Part shown: positions 60,738 to 64,000 of the stretch, piece after piece
Numbering within the stretch: position 1 is the stretch's first letter
How the letters are laid out: each line of letters begins with the position of its first letter
From: JAJFJD01 sp965228695
Lineage (GTDB): Bacteria; Pseudomonadota; Alphaproteobacteria; UBA8366
DNA length: 64,000 bases
Assembly: GCA_965228695.1 (NCBI GenBank)
Contig: CBDDIB010000002.1
Span: forward strand, 4,092,001-4,156,000
Direction: 5' to 3'
Notes under the pieces: model-generated
Seen by the model: only the letters and a program-made list of their open reading frames with translations
What the model was told of the DNA's origin: nothing
Database searches by the model: none
Made by a program: the position numbers and the translations under genes

Positions 60738-62960
60738 TCACCGGAACCGGTTGGTCTTCGAGAAGCCGCGCGGCACGACCCGGCCGGCCTGGGCGCGCTT
60801 ACCGATCCAGTTTTCCAGCTTCGTCTCGGTCCGTGTGCGGTCGCCGATCTGCCAGGATAGGCCCTCCTCCAACGTGAAGGAGGTCACGTCGGCCAATCCG
60901 CCCTTATTGAAGCGCTGCAGGATGACACCGCGGCCGCGGCTCATTTCCGGCAGTTCGTCGGCGGGAAAGATCAGTAGTTTGCGGTTGTCGCCGACGACGG
61001 CCACATGGTCGCCCTTGAAGATCGCGCAGGCGGTTGCCTCGGCACTGGCGCCGAGATTGAGCACCTGTTTGCCGCCGCGCGTCTGCGCGACCACGTCCTT
61101 TTCGGCAACCACGAAACCGCGCCCGTCGCTCGACGCGACGATGCGTTTCTGTTCCGGATCGTGCACGCCGAGCGCGACCACATTGTGCTCGTTACCGAGG
61201 TCGATCATCAAACTCAACGGCTCGCCGAATCCGCGCCCGCCCGGCAGCTTGTCCACGCTGATGGTGTAGAAACGGCCGTTGGTGGCGAACAGAATGAGCT
61301 TGTCGGTAGTCTGGGCGTGGAAGGCGAAGCGGTGGCGGTCGCCTTCCTTGTATTTCACGTCGCCGAACTTCTCGAGATGCCCGCGCGCCGCGCGAATCCA
61401 GCCTTTTTCGGAACACAACACCGTCACCGGCTCGCGTTCGATCATCGCTTCGAGCGGGATCACGACGGCCGACGGCGCGTCACCCAACGCGGTGCGGCGG
61501 CGGCCGAGGTCCGTGTCCGGGCCGAATTCCTTCTTCATCTCGGTGATTTCGCCCGCGACCCGCTTCCAGCGCAGTTTCGCGTCCTTGAGCAGTTTCTTCA
61601 GGCCCTTGCGTTCCTCGGTCAGGGCGTCGTGTTCGTTCTGGATTTCCATCTCTTCGAGCTTGCGCAAATGCCGCAAGCGCATGTTCAAAATGGCTTCCGC
61701 CTGCACCTCGGTCAGCTTGAACGCCTTGATCAACTCGGCCTTGGGATCGTCCTCCTCGCGGATAATCCGGATCACCTCATCGAGGTTGAGATAAGCGATC
61801 AGCAAGCCGCCCAGCACTTCCAGGCGATGCTCTATCTTCTCCAGCCGGTGCTTGCTGCGCCGGACCAGCACGTCGTGCCGGTGATCCAGGAAGGCCTGCA
61901 GGACCTCGCGCAGGTTCATCACCCGCGGCGTCACGCCCTGGTCCAGGACGTTCATGTTCAACGAAAAGCGGGATTCCAGATCGGTCTGCCGGAACAGGCT
62001 TTCCATCAGATGGTCCGGGTCGACATTGCGGCTTTTCGGCTCCAGAACGAGACGGACCTCGGTCGTCGATTCGTCATGTACGTCGCCAAGCATGGTGAGC
62101 TTGCGGGCGTGCATCAGTTCGGCGATCTTCTCGATCAGCTTCGCCTTCTGCACCTGGTACGGCATCCCGGTGACGATCACCCGATAGCCGCCGCCCTTAA
62201 TCTTCTCGACCTCGTAGCTGGCGCGCACGCGGAAGCTGCCGCGCCCGGTCTTATACGCCTCGACGATGGCGTCGCGGTTCTCGCACAACACGCCGCCGGT
62301 CGGAAAATCCGGCCCCGGGATCAGGTCGACCAATTTGGCGACGGTCGCCTTCGGGAACTTGATAAGGTGCAGCAGCCCGTTGCAGATCTCGGCCACGTTA
62401 TGCGGCGGGATGCTCGTCGCCATGCCTACCGCGATGCCCGCCGCGCCGTTGGCCAGCAGATTCGGAAAATTCGCCGGCAAGACGACCGGCTCGTCGCCCT
62501 CGCCATCGTAGGTGCCGCGAAAGTCGACCGCGTCCTCGTCGATGCCTTCGAGCAGCCGTTTGGCGACATCGGTCATGCGCGCCTCGGTGTAGCGCATCGC
62601 CGCCGCGTTATCGCCGTCGATATTGCCGAAATTGCCCTGGCCGTCGACCAGCGGGTAGCGCACCGCGAAATCCTGCGCCAGCCGCACCATCGCGTCATAG
62701 ATCGCCGCGTCGCCATGCGGATGGTATTTGCCCATCACGTCGCCGACGATGCGGGCGCATTTCTTGAACCCGGATTCGGGATTCAGGCGCAACTCCCGCA
62801 TCGCATGCAGCAGCCGCCGGTGCACCGGCTTCAGGCCGTCGCGCACGTCCGGCAACGACCGCGCCATGATCGTCGACAGCGCATAGGACAGGTACCGCTC
62901 GCCCAGCGCGTCGGCCAATGGGACCGGGCGCACCTCGCCCGTGGATTTCGCTTTCGCCAT
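60738..62960 (-). CDS. parC: DNA topoisomerase IV subunit A
   Basis: 740 residues. YLSYALSTIMARSLPDVRDGLKPVHRRLL at the N-terminus, the active-site Tyr124 (AAAMRYTEARM) and a C-terminal beta-pinwheel (about 490-740) identify ParC rather than GyrA (no GyrA box seen). Decatenates chromosomes with ParE. The quinolone-contact loop is HPHGDAAIYDAM (80-91), with Ala85 where E. coli ParC has Ser80 and Asp89 at Glu84. The ATG at 62960 gives MAKAKSTGE; the frame is open to 63008. Confidence 0.94.
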   Translation of the reverse strand: MAKAKSTGEVRPVPLADALGERYLSYALSTIMARSLPDVRDGLKPVHRRLLHAMRELRLNPESGFKKCARIVGDVMGKYHPHGDAAIYDAMVRLAQDFAVRYPLVDGQGNFGNIDGDNAAAMRYTEARMTDVAKRLLEGIDEDAVDFRGTYDGEGDEPVVLPANFPNLLANGAAGIAVGMATSIPPHNVAEICNGLLHLIKFPKATVAKLVDLIPGPDFPTGGVLCENRDAIVEAYKTGRGSFRVRASYEVEKIKGGGYRVIVTGMPYQVQKAKLIEKIAELMHARKLTMLGDVHDESTTEVRLVLEPKSRNVDPDHLMESLFRQTDLESRFSLNMNVLDQGVTPRVMNLREVLQAFLDHRHDVLVRRSKHRLEKIEHRLEVLGGLLIAYLNLDEVIRIIREEDDPKAELIKAFKLTEVQAEAILNMRLRHLRKLEEMEIQNEHDALTEERKGLKKLLKDAKLRWKRVAGEITEMKKEFGPDTDLGRRRTALGDAPSAVVIPLEAMIEREPVTVLCSEKGWIRAARGHLEKFGDVKYKEGDRHRFAFHAQTTDKLILFATNGRFYTISVDKLPGGRGFGEPLSLMIDLGNEHNVVALGVHDPEQKRIVASSDGRGFVVAEKDVVAQTRGGKQVLNLGASAEATACAIFKGDHVAVVGDNRKLLIFPADELPEMSRGRGVILQRFNKGGLADVTSFTLEEGLSWQIGDRTRTETKLENWIGKRAQAGRVVPRGFSKTNRFR

Positions 62961-63036
62961 GTGTCCGTTCAAAACCCCCGCTCGTGAGACACGAGATATT
63001 GATAGCATGCGCCGTCACAGACGCAAGGGGTTGTGG

Positions 63037-63480
63037 TTAGGGGCCGTTCCGGGCCACCGCCGTCGCATCCGCTTCGGCGACGAAAAGAGCCTCGATGACC
63101 GGGCAAACCGCCGACGCGCCATCCTCGCATTGTTCGGCCAATTGCCGAAGGGCGCGGTCCATTCGCTCCAGATCGGCTATTTTCTGCCGGATATCCTCGG
63201 CATGGGCCAGTGTGATTTCGCGCACCTGCTGACAGCTCGGCGCACCCTCGCCCGTCAGACCAAGCAGACTGCGGATTTCATCGAGCGAGAAGCCGAGGTT
63301 CCGGGCGCGGCGGACGAAGACCAACCGTTTCACGTGGTTCCGGGAATACAGCCGATGCCGTCCGGCGGTGCGCGGCGGCGGAGAAACCAGTCCGATTCGT
63401 TCGTAATAGCGGATCGTTTCGACCTTGCAGCCGGATATCCGCGATACCTCGCCGATGGCCAGCGATGTCTGTTCCGTCAT
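63037..63480 (-). CDS. merR: Mercuric resistance regulator MerR
   Basis: 147 residues. N-terminal winged helix IGEVSRISGCKVETIRYYERIGLVSPPPRT and a dimerisation helix, with three cysteines in the MerR pattern: SCQQ (about 83), AEQC and CPVIEAL near 116-125. These bind Hg(II) as a trigonal site across the dimer. It is divergent from merF, with the palindromic operator in a 19-bp-spacer promoter between them. The frame is open upstream to 63705, but the conserved start is the ATG at 63480. Confidence 0.9.
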   Translation of the reverse strand: MTEQTSLAIGEVSRISGCKVETIRYYERIGLVSPPPRTAGRHRLYSRNHVKRLVFVRRARNLGFSLDEIRSLLGLTGEGAPSCQQVREITLAHAEDIRQKIADLERMDRALRQLAEQCEDGASAVCPVIEALFVAEADATAVARNGP

Positions 63481-63491
63481 GAAATTCGCCC

Positions 63492-63522
63492 TTGAATCTG
63501 TAGTCGCTACAGATTGTATGGT
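63492..63522 (+). promoter_or_regulatory. MerR-type promoter and operator of merF
   Basis: TTGAAT (63492-63497) and TATGGT (63517-63522) are separated by 19 bp, the over-long spacer characteristic of MerR-activated promoters. Within it lies a perfect palindrome, ATCTGTAG-TCG-CTACAGAT (63496-63514). MerR bound here would bend and untwist DNA to realign the hexamers when Hg(II) is present. Confidence 0.88.
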
Positions 63523-63583
63523 AATCGCCAGTCCGTTCAAGACGGCAACTGATCCGACGCACCCAAAACGGACCGGCTGGCCC

Positions 63584-63790
63584 ATGACCAACAAAAATCT
63601 CCTGCGCACCGGCACCATCGGCAGCATCGTCGCAGCGATTTGTTGCTTCACGCCCGCCTTGGTCATCTTGTTCGGCGCGGTTGGCCTGGCGTCGCTTGTC
63701 GGCATCCTCGACTACGTGCTGCTGCCGTCGCTGGCCTTCTTTCTGGCCTTGACCGGATACGCGCTCTGGAAACGGCGGGAAGCGAACTGA
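63584..63790 (+). CDS. merF: Short MerF-like mercury transporter
   Basis: 68 residues with two membrane helices. AAICCFTPALVILFGAVGLA has the Cys20-Cys21 pair of MerF in helix 1, and LDYVLLPSLAFFLALTGYALWKRR is helix 2. MerF is normally about 81 residues, with a second cysteine pair near its C-terminus; this protein ends at KRREAN and lacks it. Moves Hg(II) across the inner membrane for reduction. Its stop overlaps the next gene's ATG. Confidence 0.85.
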   Translation: MTNKNLLRTGTIGSIVAAICCFTPALVILFGAVGLASLVGILDYVLLPSLAFFLALTGYALWKRREAN

Positions 63791-64000
63791 TGCACATTTT
63801 CTCGACCCTCACCTGCCCCGACTGCGGCTACAAAAGCTTGGAAGAGATGCCGACGAACGCCTGCGTTTATTTCCACGAATGCGGGTCCTGCAAGACGCTC
63901 CTCAAACCGAAGCAAGGCGATTGCTGCGTCTTCTGCTCCTACGGCGACTTGCCCTGCCCGCCGATCCAGACCGGCGGCGGATGCTGCAGCGTGGACGAGC
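63790..64000 (+). CDS. GDCCVxC-motif cysteine-rich protein (partial, 3' end outside window)
   Basis: 70 codons are visible, from an ATG overlapping the merF stop (TGATG). The product is cysteine-rich: TCPDCGY near 8-14, ECGSC near 31-35, GDCCVFCSYGDLPCPP near 43-58 and GGGCCSVDE at the window edge. This is the GDCCVxC family, some members of which are selenoproteins, found with mercury genes; its function is unestablished, probably metal or mercury binding. Coupling to merF supports a role in the same pathway. Confidence 0.8.
   Translation, partial: MHIFSTLTCPDCGYKSLEEMPTNACVYFHECGSCKTLLKPKQGDCCVFCSYGDLPCPPIQTGGGCCSVDE

Noticed and set aside
1..64000. CRISPR arrays, insertion sequences, tRNA or rRNA genes
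   Set aside because: No regular repeat-spacer pattern, transposase, cloverleaf or rRNA segment was found on reading both strands.

Overview
The window is chromosomal DNA from a high-GC alphaproteobacterium, most likely a Rhodospirillales-like, probably marine or aquatic lineage. This rests on the gene order rpiB-glyA-nrdR-ribD-ribE-ribBA-ribH-nusB, a MucR/Ros regulator, a SAM-II-type riboswitch in front of a homocysteine synthase, a HemB without the zinc cysteines, an LdtR-like MarR protein and a DddQ-like cupin. No rRNA, tRNA, CRISPR array, insertion sequence or prophage was seen. Gene density is high and most genes lie in short operons.

Region by region. 1-5957 (minus strand): ribose-5-P isomerase B, serine hydroxymethyltransferase, NrdR and the riboflavin genes, ending in nusB, which is cut by the window edge; the RibBA protein has a degenerate cyclohydrolase half. 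5958-9570: an AT-rich control region and mucR with a strong terminator, a small conserved protein, an EamA exporter, a glutamine amidotransferase and an LdtR-like regulator. 9575-12664: a valine-degradation operon (acyl-CoA dehydrogenase, 3-hydroxyisobutyryl-CoA hydrolase, 3-hydroxyisobutyrate dehydrogenase). 12732-16719: methyltransferases, a thioesterase, then the riboswitch-controlled O-acetylhomoserine sulfhydrylase. 16743-28328: a mixed segment with hemB, DoxX, VOC, amidohydrolase, FAD monooxygenase, AGE epimerase, PdxA family, ArfB, RraA family, a free-standing PEP-synthase C-terminal domain and MscS.

28380-41969 is rich in amide-bond hydrolases: three amidase-signature enzymes, an MLE-subgroup enolase-superfamily enzyme, an Fe-S/CCG-domain protein, a metallophosphoesterase fused to a large unknown domain, an alpha/beta hydrolase, an ornithine-decarboxylase-like enzyme and a penicillin acylase. 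42052-53654 holds threonine dehydratase, a flavin reductase, motA with two tandem motB paralogues, RDD, enoyl-CoA hydratase and DUF4153 proteins, a TPR-GAMT-type methyltransferase, the leucyltransferase Bpt and an MFS transporter.

53915-60680 looks like an osmolyte uptake and catabolism locus: a complete betaine-type ABC importer followed directly by a cupin whose metal and tyrosine residues match DMSP lyase DddQ in spacing, then an isocitrate/isopropylmalate-type dehydrogenase, facing MmgE/PrpD and RidA genes. The end carries parC and a small divergent mercury module (merR, a MerF without its C-terminal cysteine pair, and an overlapping GDCCVxC protein cut by the window end) with a textbook 19-bp-spacer MerR promoter.
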